A stretch of DNA of 64,000 bases from Casuarius casuarius (GCA_003342895.1 PTFA01000407.1:159134-223133); one strand, 5' to 3'. Positions 1-12,744 are shown, counted from the first letter of the stretch. Program-made: numbers and translations. Notes: generated by a model from the sequence alone, not told the origin.

Positions 1-850
1 GGTTCGCGCGGTGGACAGCGCCCAGCGGGGATCGACCCCGCCGGCGCCGCTGCCGCTTCGGCGCCGCTCGGCTCCTCCCGGCGGGGGCCGAGCGCCGCGC
101 TCGGCTGCCTCCGGCGAGCGCTCGGGAGCGGTCGGGGAGAACCGAGCGGGCTCGGAAAGAGCCGAAGGGGCTCGGAGCCGCTCGGCCCCCCGCGGCCCGG
201 GGGGACGCCGCCGGTGCCCCGCGCCTCCCTGCCCGTCGCCGTGTCGGTCCCCGCGGGGCGCCCGGGGAGCGCGGGGCTGGGCTGCGCTGGGCGGGTGCGG
301 GAGGCGGATGGGGGACGCTGCCGCAGAGGAGCCCCCATGAATTATTGACTCTCCTGGAGCCGCTCCTGCAGAAACGCGCTGGAATGGCGGCCGGCGCGTT
401 GGGCGAGGGGAGAGCTTGGGGGCCACGACAGCGCGGCAGCGCACGCCCGGGGCCACGGGCGAGGGGCAGGCTGTGGCCACGGTGGCACGCGCGGTCAGCG
501 TGCCGAGCCGCTTGGTTTCCAGAGCAAACTGTCTCAAGATAATAACCAGCCCCCTGGGCTGAATCACTGTGTCAAGGACCGAATAATACCCCAGCGCTGT
601 GCGTACACGTCTCTTTCCGCGAGGCGCGCGCGGCCGGCTCGCCGTGCTGGGCCTGACTGGGGAATGCCGAGGAGGCTGCTATGATGGAAGGGCTCCCGGC
701 GTCGGGAACGGGGAGGCGTCCGTCAGCGTGGGAACCCCGGTGCACCGCGCGCAGGCCGGGGTGGGGACGCCGTGTTGCTAGGAGCGCGGCGGCAGGCAGC
801 CGGAGAGCGGGGCGCAGGGGAGGAGGGTGGCGTGCCGGGAACCGCTCGGC
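1..850. promoter_or_regulatory. CpG island (possible internal or antisense promoter)
   Basis: The first ~340 bases are extremely GC-rich with very many CG dinucleotides (runs such as gccggcgccgctgccgc), and CpG density stays high to about 850. It then falls abruptly into AT-rich DNA. Such islands normally mark promoters. No recognisable start exon follows: the open frames here (for example 11-340 and 345-542 on +) are Arg/Ala/Gly/Pro-rich low-complexity translations of GC-rich DNA. It may be the promoter of an alternative GNAO1 transcript or a nested lncRNA, or a developmental regulatory island. It may also extend left of the window. Confidence 0.75.
273..301 (+). other. G-quadruplex motif in the CpG island
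   Basis: Five G-runs of three or four on the + strand are separated by loops of 2, 7, 1 and 3 bases (GGGG-CT-GGG-CTGCGCT-GGG-C-GGG-TGC-GGG). This fits the usual G3+N1-7 pattern. Such motifs are common in CpG-island promoters. Confidence 0.5.
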
Positions 851-1020
851 GAAATTAACATTTCTGGAAATTAATTTAAATATAATGCAGGCATTAGCAT
901 TTCACCTGGTCAGGCTCCATTAGACAGGCTTGCTGGGAACCTAATGAATTCTTAATAAAGATTAAATCGCATGTTCATTAGATTTTGATGACAGAGACTG
1001 CTATTTTATTTTTCTTAATA
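851..1020. promoter_or_regulatory. AT-rich candidate conserved element with homeodomain-type motifs
   Basis: Directly beside the CpG island, the base composition flips to AT-rich. Many TAAT/ATTA cores are packed together: gaaattaac, aattaattta, gcattagcat, ccattagac, cctaatgaattc, ttaataaagattaa and tcattagatttt, followed by the TGATGACA-like word at about 986. This looks like a homeodomain/TALE-factor-rich enhancer, but only cross-species alignment can show conservation. Confidence 0.4.
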
Positions 1021-2944
1021 CTGTGGTATTAGCGTGCTTCTAGATAATAAGTCTCATCTTCATGAATGGCTATAGCGGTGTCACACATGGATGTTGCCTT
1101 GAAAAGCAGCAGAGGAATCTGTAGGCAGATAATAAAATACTAAGACAAAGGAATACAGAACAGATGTTGTTAATGGAGGACCAAGAGATTAGACAGCGTC
1201 CAGGTAAATCTTGAAATATTGGGCAGAAGAAAGGACAGGTAAAAATTACAATAATTTGAGAGCGTGGCCAGGATGGCGATTAGGGTTTATAAAATTAATT
1301 AAGGATGTTTTTCTGAAATATTTGGAGATATCTTCTAGCTGGTGAGCGGGGAGTTCTCCAGCACAGACCGGTGCTGGGGAATGGCAGATATGTGGAAGGG
1401 GAGGGTAGCGTGCACACCTCCAACCGTGGCAACACGGGCCTAGGAATAATCCTGCCCTTAGCATTCAAGGGCACTTGGTTGCCGGGTCCCTCAACGCTTG
1501 CGCTTTGATCTACGCCCATCTTGGCTGGTTACGTTTGCTCGTTAGTCTTTCACCAGAAAGAACGCAAAGTCCTGCACATTGCTTTCACCCATGCCTCAAA
1601 GTGCAGGCTTAGGGCCGTGCCAGTTTGGGGGACAATCCGGAAAGGTGCTGTTGTGCCACGCAGGCTCGTGCGGCTGCAGAGCTCAGCGCAGGGTTCAGAA
1701 TCGGGCTGTGACATGATCCTGTGTTCACTAGGCTTAAACTACAAAACAGCCTTAACCAAGCAAAACTGGGGCCTCCTATGAAGATCCAAGCCGCAGAGAG
1801 GAGAGTTAGTGTACTAGAGAAATGTGTCTTCCACTCCCACCACCCTCCTCTGTAAATTGTCTTTAATGTAGGTCTGCAATGAACGTTATCATTTTTTATA
1901 TCTTATGTCTTGAAATAAACGTGGAGGATGTGAGAAAGTTGCAGTATTCAATCCTATTTTCTGGATTGTAGCACGGAGTCAAGACTGCTGTGGTTATTCT
2001 GGGATGTTTTTATGGGGACGTATAACTCTAGCAAATACGTTTGTTCATCAGTAGGCCCCAGCCTAGGAAGACACCAAGCATATCTCAGTCTATTACTACT
2101 CAGCAGAATACTTAAATGCGTGCAACGGTCCAGTGGTGAGCAGGGATGGACTACTGAGACGGGGACACCGCCGCTGCCGTGCGCGTGAGGCTTCTAGGGA
2201 GGGCAGCGTTTGAGCGTTAGTGCACAGCGGCTGAGCTGGCTGGCACAGCTCCAAAGATGAGGTTCTGCCACCTACTCAGCAGCAGCCTTTCGGGATGGTG
2301 AGCCAGAGCAATACTCTGCCTTCCCAAATGAGGCATCAGTAGTGATGGCTGGGGCATTCAGGAGGAGTCAGGGCTTCACCTGCCTAGAGGAAGAGCCTTG
2401 GCTTTTGCAGGGGGGAAGGAGGGGCTTTTGCCTCTGCAGAAGCAGTGGCTTCTGGCCCCTGCTGAGCTGGGAGCTCTGTGGAAGCTGAGAACTGGGTCCT
2501 GCTCCCTCAAGATGCCAGAGCGTCTAGCCTCACCTGTCCTCCAAGACAGCCATCTCTCGGTTTGCCGGCAATGATGGCGATACCTCACGTGATGGGCTGC
2601 TTTGTTGTACCATTTCTGTGCAGAATGTTTTTAAGTTATCACAGGGGCAGGATTAATATGTAATCAGGAAAAAGATACACTAGCGTACGATTCTTATCTT
2701 TACACATCTACTGTCCTCTTCCCAACAGCCATCGGTCCCAATAGCCGTCTGATATATTGCTTTGACCTTTTTCAAAAAGCCCCTCAAAACAGCCCCCGGC
2801 TCTACTTGCTCTCTGTGTAACCAAATAACTTATAATCTAATGAAGTTCTCTAGAGTGAGAAGCAGTCCCCAACCTCTGGTTTTGCAGCCCATCTCTGCAA
2901 TTTTATGGTAAATGCCATTGAAACGTAATGGTGTGTTGTGAACA

Positions 2945-3330
2945 CCCACTTGAGGCCTCGTTCTTTGCTCGGTGCGTCTGCGTCTCGAAGCGGTGGTGGT
3001 TTCTCGCTTGCAGCCCCTTTTCTTGGGAGCATCCCACCCCCATGGGGGCTTATAACGTGGGGGTGCTTCGCCCCTGCGGCGCGGTCCCGGGAGAGGGCTG
3101 CAAACCGGGCCGTCGTCGCCCGTCCTGCTCCTCCGGGCTGCTCGTGTGTGCAGAGCAGCGGGCGCAGGACGCCGTCCGGCCGCTGGGGAGGCAGAGGCAG
3201 GGGCAGAGGCAGAGCCCCGCTGCCTCCCTCCCTCCCTGCGCTGGCAGCCAGCCCGGAGGCACGGCCTGCCCTCCAGCAGCAGCCAGGCAGAGCCTGCCTC
3301 CTCCCCTGCTCCGGCTTTGAGGAATCTGTG
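2945..3330. promoter_or_regulatory. CpG-rich patch
   Basis: A second CpG cluster (for example gcggcgcggtcccggg near 3077 and gggccgtcgtcgcccgtcc near 3107), with a GGCAGA-type short tandem repeat near 3190 and TCCC repeats near 3225. The long overlapping open frames on both strands here (the longest is 228 aa on -, 2830-3516) are best explained by GC-richness removing stop codons. No protein family is recognisable. Confidence 0.4.
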
Positions 3331-3639
3331 CCTTAAAGCCCAAAGTAGGGCAGTGACGGTCTGCACCTGGGCAGTAGCCGAACTGGGTTTGAATGAGCAA
3401 CGGGGGAAGCGTTGCCGCCTTCCAGAGGGAGTTTCGCTCTCCTCCGAGGCCTGTTGCACCGCACGATGCCCTGCTGTGGGATTCGCGTTCTGGTGCTTTG
3501 TCCCTGCAGACCCCATCGGGGGCTTACAGGCAACTGGTGGGGCTCTTCTGGCGGTGAAACCTCTATCTAGTAGTAAACTGTTCGCTGCGGCAGTTCTGGG
3601 GTAGAGGGAAGACAGCTAAGGGTCCATCATCGCCTGCCT

Positions 3640-3860
3640 TGAGGAGCCCAGAGCCTGCTGCCAGGGCTTGGGAAATCGCCGGAGCGGTGCCTGCTGCAGG
3701 AGCGGGCTCTCCCTTGCCGCAGCTCTTTCTTCCACCTCCTTCCCAGATGCTTCCTGCAGCCCCGGGTGCTGTGGGCCCCTTCCCACCGCCTGCCTGGCAC
3801 AGCGCAGGGAGCCTGCCCCTGGAGCCGGCCGGAAGAGCGAGCTGGGGACGGAGGGACGTG
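3640..3860. other. GC-rich, mildly CpG-containing segment
   Basis: GC-rich stretch continuing the previous patch after a short gap. It ends abruptly in the AT-rich ataattgcaaaggataat at about 3881. No exon or repeat is recognised. Confidence 0.3.
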
Positions 3861-6800
3861 AGCCCCTTCCTTTCGGCTTATAATTGCAAAGGATAATATG
3901 TTCTCATCACATTTTTCTTCCTTCTGGATTATGAGTTGTGCTCATAAACCAAAACATTAACAACCATAGTTCATTTATCTATACTTAAAGTACTTGCTAA
4001 TAGACTGAAAGAGATTTCACAGAAAAGCAGTAACAATGTTAGCAGGCAAGACAAAATACATCTTGGGTTTGGGTTTTTTTTTCCTTGACAGTTCTTAATT
4101 TGCTTCTTGTTTTAGGAATTCATAATAGTAAAAATATCTCTCAGTGAGACAGCACTGAACTGCATAGCTTCTCCTCTTTCAACCTAGTTTTAAAATCTTA
4201 AAAGAAATTTGCCTGTCATATTCTGACATGACACATCTAGTCCTGTTGGAAATGTTTTAGCAAGCTAACGAGATGAAAGCGGTTCTTTTAATGAGCTCTG
4301 AAGAAAGAGACAAATCGGCTGCACAAATGTAACCAGGGATCTGTTTTGTTTTTTGTTCGGCTTGGCTAACCCAGAAGTTGTAAGAGACATTAGACTGAGT
4401 CATGACAAATGAAAAAAAGGTTGTGGCTTTCCTCTTCGATCTGTCCGGGAGACAACTTACACCTGAGAGGGAGCTCTCGAGTGTGCTTGTCTGGGGAACA
4501 TGGGGAAGACTGCTCATCCAAATGGGGGAGAAGAAGAGTGGAAAAGAGACTAAGTAATGGAGGTAGAGGCATTTTCTTGGCTCTTGTACTTGATCTGGTC
4601 GAGAGGAAGAGTGAAATAAAGAAATGATTCACTGTGGGCCAAGGCAACAGCAGGTTGCTGGTCACTTGGAGAGTAAGAGCCAGGCAGTAAATAATGTCTT
4701 ACAGAGTCATGATTAGTTACCTGCGGTCAGGCGAGTTTCCTCCGGCCACTTTGCAGAGTTAAAGCCTGCCCCGTAAGCGATCAAACTTCCCCGTTTTCTC
4801 CTGGATTTGCAGGATACAAAATCATGAATGACACTGTTGAAGCTGGTGGTTTTACACCCCAGCAAGCCTGACACAAGTGCAAGGTCTAAGAGCTTGATTT
4901 TGCAGATTTCCAAACTCATTCACCTCCTGCTCAAGCCATGAGAAAGGTAAAAAGCTTCCCTTACAGGCCAGCAGCAGTTTACAGCACAGATGGAGAAAGA
5001 TCAGTCTATCCTATATGCTCCAAAATCCGTGGTTAAACTCTGAGTGTGACCGAGTGCAGAAGACAGAATTTGATCTTGTATTCTTGTGAAAGAATAAAAG
5101 AGGAGAAGGTCTGGCAAAAGAGAATCAGCAAGATTTCTTGTAGGCATTCAGAATCACAGGGCCAGGGTATTTTAAGAGTTTGGCCACCCTTCCTGGTGCA
5201 TTTGCAAATCTCTTGAGATTTAAGGTTTTTTTAGAGCTTGGAATTGCTTCTGTAGGGCCTGGAATTGCATAGTCACTGGGCAGGCTCTGTTTTCAGGGAG
5301 TTCTTTACTTGTTTTTTTGTTTGTTTTTAAAATAAAACTTCCACCTCTCCTTACCTTAGAGAAAAGTTTTTTAAAAAAGTCCTTATTCTAGCCTAAAGAT
5401 GCAATAATTGGGAGCAAAGCGAAAAACAGCCCAAATGAAAACAAAGGAATAAAATAGATCTCAATTGCTTGGTTATTTTTGAAGCCTGACTCCTGGTTTT
5501 TCACATTAGCAAGACTGACATCAGCCATCTCACTTATTTAAGGTCAATTTGAATGCTATGTCCCCAAAACCTCCCCTTGACCTCACTGGACTTTGGACCA
5601 AATTCTTCCCATATCAAAGATGATGTCTGGCCAATGTACAATTTTTATGAGATCCAGTATATTTCAAGTCTCTGTGTGGCACTTGGTAGGACACTGGAAA
5701 TGGCTAAGCTTCATTCACAAAAATGGTAAACAAAAAGGTCTGGAAATTACATTTTAGAAAGCTTGAACACATTAAAACTAAGGCCATTTTCCTTTCCTTA
5801 AAAATTCTTTTTATTACATTCTTAGAGGGAAATATTAACAATTTTTGTCATGATTTTCCTAATGCTAAGAGATGCTCTGCCTCATACAAAAATCCCCCGA
5901 AACTGTTAATTGAATCATTCTCATTTTATTTTTAAGACCATTCATGCAAACGGCAGATGCAGGGATGTTTGAGAATTACAGCCCTGATTACAAGATGCTG
6001 TTAGGATTCTGCTTAATATCAGAAAATGCAAAAGGCTGAAAAATGCTGCTGAATAACATGAAGCAGAGAGAGTTACAGTTGTCTAGTGCCGAGCAAAAGG
6101 AAGAAAAAGCCCTTTCATCCAAAGCTCACTCATTGTCTGCTTATTGCGGTAATAAAATAAAACTCTTGATGGAGGCGTTTCTTAGCTTACCAATAAAAAT
6201 GCTTATCTTCCCCAGCTTTCAAGTTAATTGAGAAAGAATTGAGGAACGCCCTCTCAGAAAGGGGCCCAGGGAATTGTATAGGAAGCTGACATCGCGTCTA
6301 TTTTCAAATTGCCAATCAATAACATTTTCGACACTGAAAGAGAAGGATAGGAAGGGCTGAAATTGCTTTGTTTTCCTTTCTTCTTGGGCATGTCCTGTTC
6401 TGCTTGGTCACCAGAATTATATCGGTTCATCAGCAGAGCTTTCAGCTGAGCATGGAGTCCGTAAGCTACAACAAAGAAGCTTCTGTAATATTTAAGATGC
6501 AACCCTGCAGAACAGCAGGATGTTCTGCTGGAAGGAGCTGACGTACACGAGATTGAGAGAGAAAAAGATGTGGGTAGCACCGGGGTCTTCCCCACAACTC
6601 GGAGGTCAGACCATGATTGTTGGTGCTCTCCCCATTTTGTGGGGTTTTGTGTCCTCAAGAGCCAAAGGCATTTTATCCTGTTGGGCTGTGCTATCCCATT
6701 TGATACAGGATAACTTGTGTAGTTTTTCAACAGAAGTTCTGCTGGGTTAACATCACAGGACTTGCTTTTGGAGAAAGATCAGGAGCCGCCAATACTAGTA

Positions 6801-7011
6801 AGTGTCTTTGAGATGTTAGTCAGCACTCTCTGAGAAGATAACATAACGGCATTGGCTGGAGTCTGTTTAGGGATGCGCTGTTGAGGGATACACTGCAAAC
6901 CAGGAGCAGGTTTAGGCAGAAGCAGCATCCAGTGCTGATAGCACATATAGGATTTAATAATAAGGAAGGGGAGCTGCTTTTCTTTGGCACGTGGCAGGTT
7001 ATGTTACACAG

Positions 7012-7029
7012 ACACGTACCCGTACGTGT
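7012..7029. repeat. Perfect inverted repeat, 8-bp arms
   Basis: ACACGTAC, then CC, then GTACGTGT. The arms are exact reverse complements with a 2-base spacer. It sits about 30 bases before the left edge of a CR1 fragment. Confidence 0.6.
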
Positions 7030-7059
7030 TTCATGCTGTGAGGGGGTGTCTCCAGGACT

Positions 7060-7253
7060 GACTTTGGTGAACAGAGTGGGGAACAGGTTGTCCAAAGAGG
7101 TTGTGGAGTCTCCATCCTTGGAGATACTCAAAAGCCCTCTGGACACAGTCCTGGGCAACGTGCTCCAGGTGACCCTGCTTGAGCAGGGGGGTTGGACTAG
7201 CTGATCTCCAGAGGTCCCTTCCAACCTCAACCATTCTGCAATTGGTGATTCTG
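7060..7253 (+). mobile_element. CR1 LINE, 3' end fragment (sense)
   Basis: This reads as a CR1 3' UTR: gaacaggttgtccaaagagg, ttgtggagtctccatcc, gttggactagctgatctcc and ggtcccttccaacc. It ends in the typical terminal octamer region (attctgca...gattctg). It is 5'-truncated, as most avian CR1 copies are. Confidence 0.9.
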
Positions 7254-8599
7254 GGCTCAGGACAATTTTGCTGGTCAAATCCACTCAAGGAGACATTAAA
7301 AAGAAGTATGCTGTAGCTGTCTCTCTCTTCTGTCAGGCTCCAGCTGTTCTCTGGTATTGGTTTGATGAAGTTATTTATCCCATACTGAGGAGATAAATTT
7401 TATTTGAAAATATCCTAATAGCTTTATAGAAAAAGCCAGTGCAGCCATATCCTTCTGTGTCTACACTAGGTCTGGTTTTTCAATCCTTTTTGGTACCAGC
7501 AGCGACCTATAAGCTTGAGCACTCCCCAGGAGAAAACACTGACTTGAACATTTGCTTTGAGAGTCTGAGTCTAGAAGAATATCCTGCTCTAGAAATACCC
7601 TGCTCGGAGGAGTCATCGCTTGCGTGTTAGCCACTTGGCAGGGAAGCCAGGAATGGATGTTTCACCTTTGTGCATATCCCTGCTCTGAAACGTAACCCTC
7701 TGGTCTGAAAAACTGAGCAGTGACTCAAAATGCTTTAAGGCTCTCCAGCAACTTAAAACCTGCATTAAACGCTCTTGTCTACAAGAGCATTGTCAACAGC
7801 AACTTGCGCACATCGTGACAGCCTGGTACAAGACTTGGAGGTTTTCTGTATCAGCTGTGAATTGTTACTGAAGAGGATGAGATAAAACAGACCTGAACTG
7901 AGGAAAATGTAACTTAAATGATAAAAATGTATGCTATCTCCCGGCAGAATTTTGTGATTTACATTCTCTCTGGAAGTGAGTTTTTAAAGTACTCGGCAAG
8001 CGGGAATGGGAAGGGCTGGGCACACGACATGGATGTTAGGCATAATAATCCAAATAAAAAATGAGAGGTTTTATAGCCAGATTTCTGGAGCGGTGGTATG
8101 CGGTAGCAGTGATCGTGTTGTTTCTTCACTTTCAGTACAATGCCATTTATTCATTATGGCCCTGTCCTGTGCGGCCTCGGTAGAGCAGGGCCTTGCCACA
8201 GGGGAGAAGCCAGCGCCTGACTTTATATAGCAAAGGTGCAGGGCCAAGCCCTGGGAGCTCGCTTTGATGGCTCTCAGCAAAATCGTGCCGTGTTTGTATT
8301 TTTGGAAGAATTTTGTGTTCAACTGGTATTGACCAGTGCTGGGTCTCTTCAAAATGAGTGGTGAGATTTTTCAAATCACTTTGGGGCACCATGACATGGA
8401 TTTACATGTTCTAATTTGAGATAGTAAGAGCCTATGTGACTTTATCATCCTCTAGCTTGCACCTCTGCGGTTGGAATAGCGGGGCAGGATTGGGAGCCCG
8501 TGAGAAGCCTGTATTTGAAAAAGCCAGTATGTAGATTTATAGCACACTTCATCAGTAACATGAGCACAAATCACTAGAAGGAGGAAAGAAAATTATGGT

Positions 8600-8725
8600 G
8601 GTGAGCACACACCTCACAACGTCATCATGCTGTTCATTAATCACCAGTCAGCCTTTGGCGATTGATTATTTAGCCAAATCGGACAAATTTTTCCATATGA
8701 ATGAGAAGACATTTATTTAATAAAG
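8600..8725. promoter_or_regulatory. Candidate conserved non-coding element
   Basis: An AT-rich, non-repetitive stretch with several factor-like words close together: aacgtcatca (CRE/AP-1-like), cattaatcac, cgattgattattta (PBX/HOX-like), ccatatgaatga and atttatttaataaag. No open frame or repeat explains it. Conservation is inferred from texture only. Confidence 0.3.
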
Positions 8726-10315
8726 CAGAAAGCTCCCAGTAGCACGCCCTTGTTTTCCTCGATTTAGTTATGGGATAAATTTACGTGGTCCTGATTTACA
8801 GCTCAGCAAAAACCCCAACGTGCTGTATCAACTTGTTACTTTCAAGGTGGTTGATGCCTGGCCAGTTCTCGAGCAGGAAACCTGATTCTGCTAAATGTAT
8901 GCCTGTAAGGTGTTTAAACTGAACATTAGACATTTGAGCTGATGGTCCTTGGTTTGTTTTCTGCATCTATCCTGCACTTTGCCAAATCCCAGCTCAAGGC
9001 TTGGCATTTCTGGTGGCATCAGGGCTACCTTAGAAAAGAGGAAGGACCTGCCCACCTCAAGACACCCTCGCGACTGCCGTCCCGGCCAGCATCCTCGTGC
9101 TCGGTCCGAGTTCCCCAGCGGGCCCGTGGCTGGCTTCCTGGGGACAGCCGGGGCACAGCGCAGCACTGACACGAGCTGTGCAGGAGAAATGAAAGCCACT
9201 GCTGGCACCAGGGGATCCAGGTACAGCAGTGAATCAAAATCTTTACATGTCCCTTAGTGATATCTATGTCTGTGCATCACTTTTCACCCTGGATAGTTTT
9301 GAAAAGAAAACAAGCAAAAAAAGACTTTGAAAAAGATAGAAATGTTGAGAAAGGGGGCCATAAAATGATAAAGAATTAGAAATTAGTAATCTGTCATATG
9401 CTTCACTGAATAACTTAGAATTTAGGGCTGAATTTATCTACTTTTTCCTGTTACAGATTATTTCAAGAAATAAGTTTATTTTAATTCCTTTTTGCATAAA
9501 CAACTATTTGCAATGTTTTTACCACATGATAGGGCATAAAAATTTAATTATTACACTGGTACTTGTAGTTCTGATTGGAGAGATCAAATTGTGCTATCTT
9601 TTTCCCATCTGTGGTCAAATGAATAGGTGAGGCCTTCTGGCATAAACAGATATTCAGGATCAAATTTTCATTCTGGGAAAGTACAGATCAGGAAAAAAAG
9701 ATTCTTTTGTCATGGCCTTTTCATGCTACCTTAGTTCCTTTTTGCCTCAAGTGCTCTCGGTACCAGATCTCAAATTTGTTTCCGTTACAGCTATTTGTGG
9801 TGTTACCAGTATCAAGAGGAAGAAGAAATACTATCTGGTTTTAGAAAGTGCAGGTTTAAGTGCAGTGTTTTATATATGTTTTTAATGACTTTAATGACTT
9901 ATTCAAAGTTTTTAACTTTTTTTTAACTAAGGAACTATGTCTCTATTGGGAAGCCAGTCAAGGTCAACCTTGCGCAGTTAGCACAGTTCTGCTTTAGAAT
10001 GCATAAAACACTAGGCTCAGCTTTGAATATTTGGTTACTGCTTTTAATTCCCCTTCAAACTACTTGGGTTGGTTTCTGTGCTTCTAGATGTCATTTTCTT
10101 TGATTTATCCCATGCAGCATTTCACAGGCAGCCTTCTGAAATCTTAAGCTGTGGTTTGATTAACATCTCTTTTTGCTGGTGGTGTGGGTTTAATTCATTT
10201 CTGCCTGTCTCTGCTCATTCTCACTTCTGGGGCTATTTCTCAGCTATACTAATAGGGTCGCTTGTATGGTGACACAGTGAAGGAGACTCTGGCACTGATC
10301 TGGGTTAACATAACT

Positions 10316-10348
10316 AAAAAAAAAAAAAAAAAGAAGGAAAGAAAGAAA
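10316..10348 (+). repeat. Poly-A (17) plus GAAA-type purine tract
   Basis: Seventeen consecutive A, then gaaggaaagaaagaaa. It could be the tail of a retroposed sequence, but no retroposon body is recognisable to its left. Confidence 0.8.
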
Positions 10349-12744
10349 TGCTCAACAAATACTCTCATACAGCACCAATGCACTGAAGGCTGAGAGGAAA
10401 GATTGTGCTGAAAAATTCAGTAATTGCTAAGTTCTCTGAGTTAGGGCTTGATTTTTTGAAGGTAAATCAGTTACATCCTAAGTCTTTTTAAAGTGTTTTT
10501 CGAAAGTCTGTATGTACCTTTAGGCATTTAAGTGTTTTTTTTTTCCAAACTAGCCTTATTTTCTCATATTAGTACCTGTAAAAGAAACGCAAAATCTTCC
10601 ACTGGCTTGAAATGTCTGCATTGTTTTAAATAAATTTCCTGCGACCCACAGTGCAGTGAGGAGGAAAGTGCCCTTACAACTTTTTGCTGCTGTTTCATTG
10701 TAGTTAGACCATCTTTTATGCTAGTGGAGGTCAAATCTATTTTACCTGGGTATGCTATTTCAATCACATTTACATTTTTAATGCAAGCTCAGGTTTGCTT
10801 CACACTAGAATGATCTCTCTGGTTTTGTAACAGGCCTTAGTTATCCTGGGCTTTGGAGATTTCTCTTTTTATTTCCCCTCAGCCTTGGACATAGTCGCTG
10901 TAATTTATGTGGTAACTTTCCTCCACTGGGCTGCCCAAATGCCGCAGAGTCTTGATTATACAAGCAGCAAACAATATTTTCAAATTCCATTTTATTGGGA
11001 GCAAGTTTTGAAGCCTGCATTAAAAGCCCTGTGTTGCCGTAGTTAGCCTGAGAGCGGTACCCAATCTGGTTTGCACAGGGCTTTGCTATCTTGCAGCCCG
11101 TTAAAGAGGAGAGCACTGCATACAGAAATTGCCATCTTCCCTGAATCCCTCCAAACTGGTGAGCTATTCCCATGCTCTTTACCTTCCAAGGACTCACCAG
11201 TTCACAGCTTCAGTAAGACACCTTTTGTGGTCTTACTGTAAGCAAGCCAGACTAGAAAGTCCTTCATATGAAAGGTATTTATCACATTCCTAGCCTCATA
11301 AGAGCTTCAAAGAGAGTCTGCCCCCATCATCATTAGGCCAGCTTTTCTCCTTAAGTCTTGTATTTCCTCTTTTCTTTAAAAGAGGCTTTTATGCAACGAG
11401 TCTTTTTCCCAAGAAGAAGAGGCTATGTGTTAAGTCATTTAGGAAATAGCAAGAGAACTCACCAGACTATTTACTGTTTTCTGAAGCCCCACTTACTTGC
11501 TTCTGAATTTGAATGAACCACCTCTCCCATTGCCTTTTACACTAGTGACCTGTAAGCTTCAGCTAAGGTCCTGGGTTGTCCCCTGAGGGAATGGAAATTA
11601 AGGCCCCATGCATTTATTTTGCTGACTTGTAACATCACGTATAAACAAGCAGGAGAGAAGTGACCAGCCCAGCAGAAGTTTGGCTCCACCAGTCAAGACA
11701 AGAAAGAGATTCCAAAACTCAGTGCAGATGGTGAAAAGCATACACGAGGCAGAAAGAGGCAGACTTTGATCTTGAAGAGCAGGAGTCAAAAGAAGAATCA
11801 TGATCAAGTTCAGGCTTTGGATAACAAAATGAGGTTGTTTCCTAAGCAGTCATCCAGAAGACTGACAACAGCTTGATACAACAGTGCACAGGCTAGATAC
11901 TGACACCTTTACGTGAACCTCGCTCAAAGCAAGTGCCAAGAATAAGTGGATCAGAGCTGTCAGAGCCGTTAAGAAGGGCAAAGGCTGGCAGGAGACATGG
12001 CAAGCCCCCATCACAGTGGGTTTTGATAAGAGAATGCCAACCGCAAGTCAGGTCCTAGAAAGCCCCCTTTTCATGGTAAGTCTTGGAGACTAATTTCCTG
12101 AATGAGGCTGTAGAAGCAAGACCCACATCTTCGTTAGCTACAAGACTTCTGTAGCCAACACTAAAGTGTGGCAGAAAGGGAGAGAAACTGTCTCAGTTCA
12201 GCTTCACTTCCAAAAGCTAGCCCTCTCTAATCTCTGATTTACCCTCTCCTAGAACACCTCCTTAATATAAGTTACTGTAAGTAGCAGTCCTGATTGTAAG
12301 TGAAGAGACACTGGACCATTTGCCCAAAGTTCATGCAGTGTATATATCCAACAGGAGCTTAATGAGTGTGAAAATAAATGCAAACATACACAGAAGCAAA
12401 ATCAGATCTTATATCCAGTAGGAAAGTCATGCTGAATTATTAATGACGGACAGTGCTGTAGTCTTTCACTTAGTAGCAAAACATACCCTCAATGTCTCTC
12501 AGGTTATGTCAGATTGACAGAGCATCACAGTCAAAGACAATGTCAACTTTTCAGTGATAGATCAAGTCCCTTGTATAGGAGCAAGAAAGGTGAATATTCA
12601 AATGAGAATCTAGGTTTCCTCTGAAAGCTACTGGGCTAAAAAGCCAGAAATTCCAAGTCACGAATTGATTGATGCAAGTTGCCCTTGTCATGGACAAAAT
12701 GGTAAACAGCTTCAGAATAATGGATTACAAGCAAAAATAGTGCA

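Noticed and set aside
11..340. 109-codon + frame in the CpG island, ending in MGDAAAEEPP
   Set aside because: The last codons weakly recall the GNAO1 start (MGCTLSAEER), but the match is only a few bases. The frame stops at once and lacks the rest of exon 1. The rest is low-complexity translation of GC-rich DNA.
2830..3516. 228-codon minus-strand frame, the longest in the window
   Set aside because: Arg/Ala/Pro-rich, in a GC-rich patch where other frames are also open on both strands; no domain and no splice or start context.
10316..10348. Processed pseudogene tail
   Set aside because: Only a poly-A/purine run; no gene-like sequence to its left and no target-site duplication seen.
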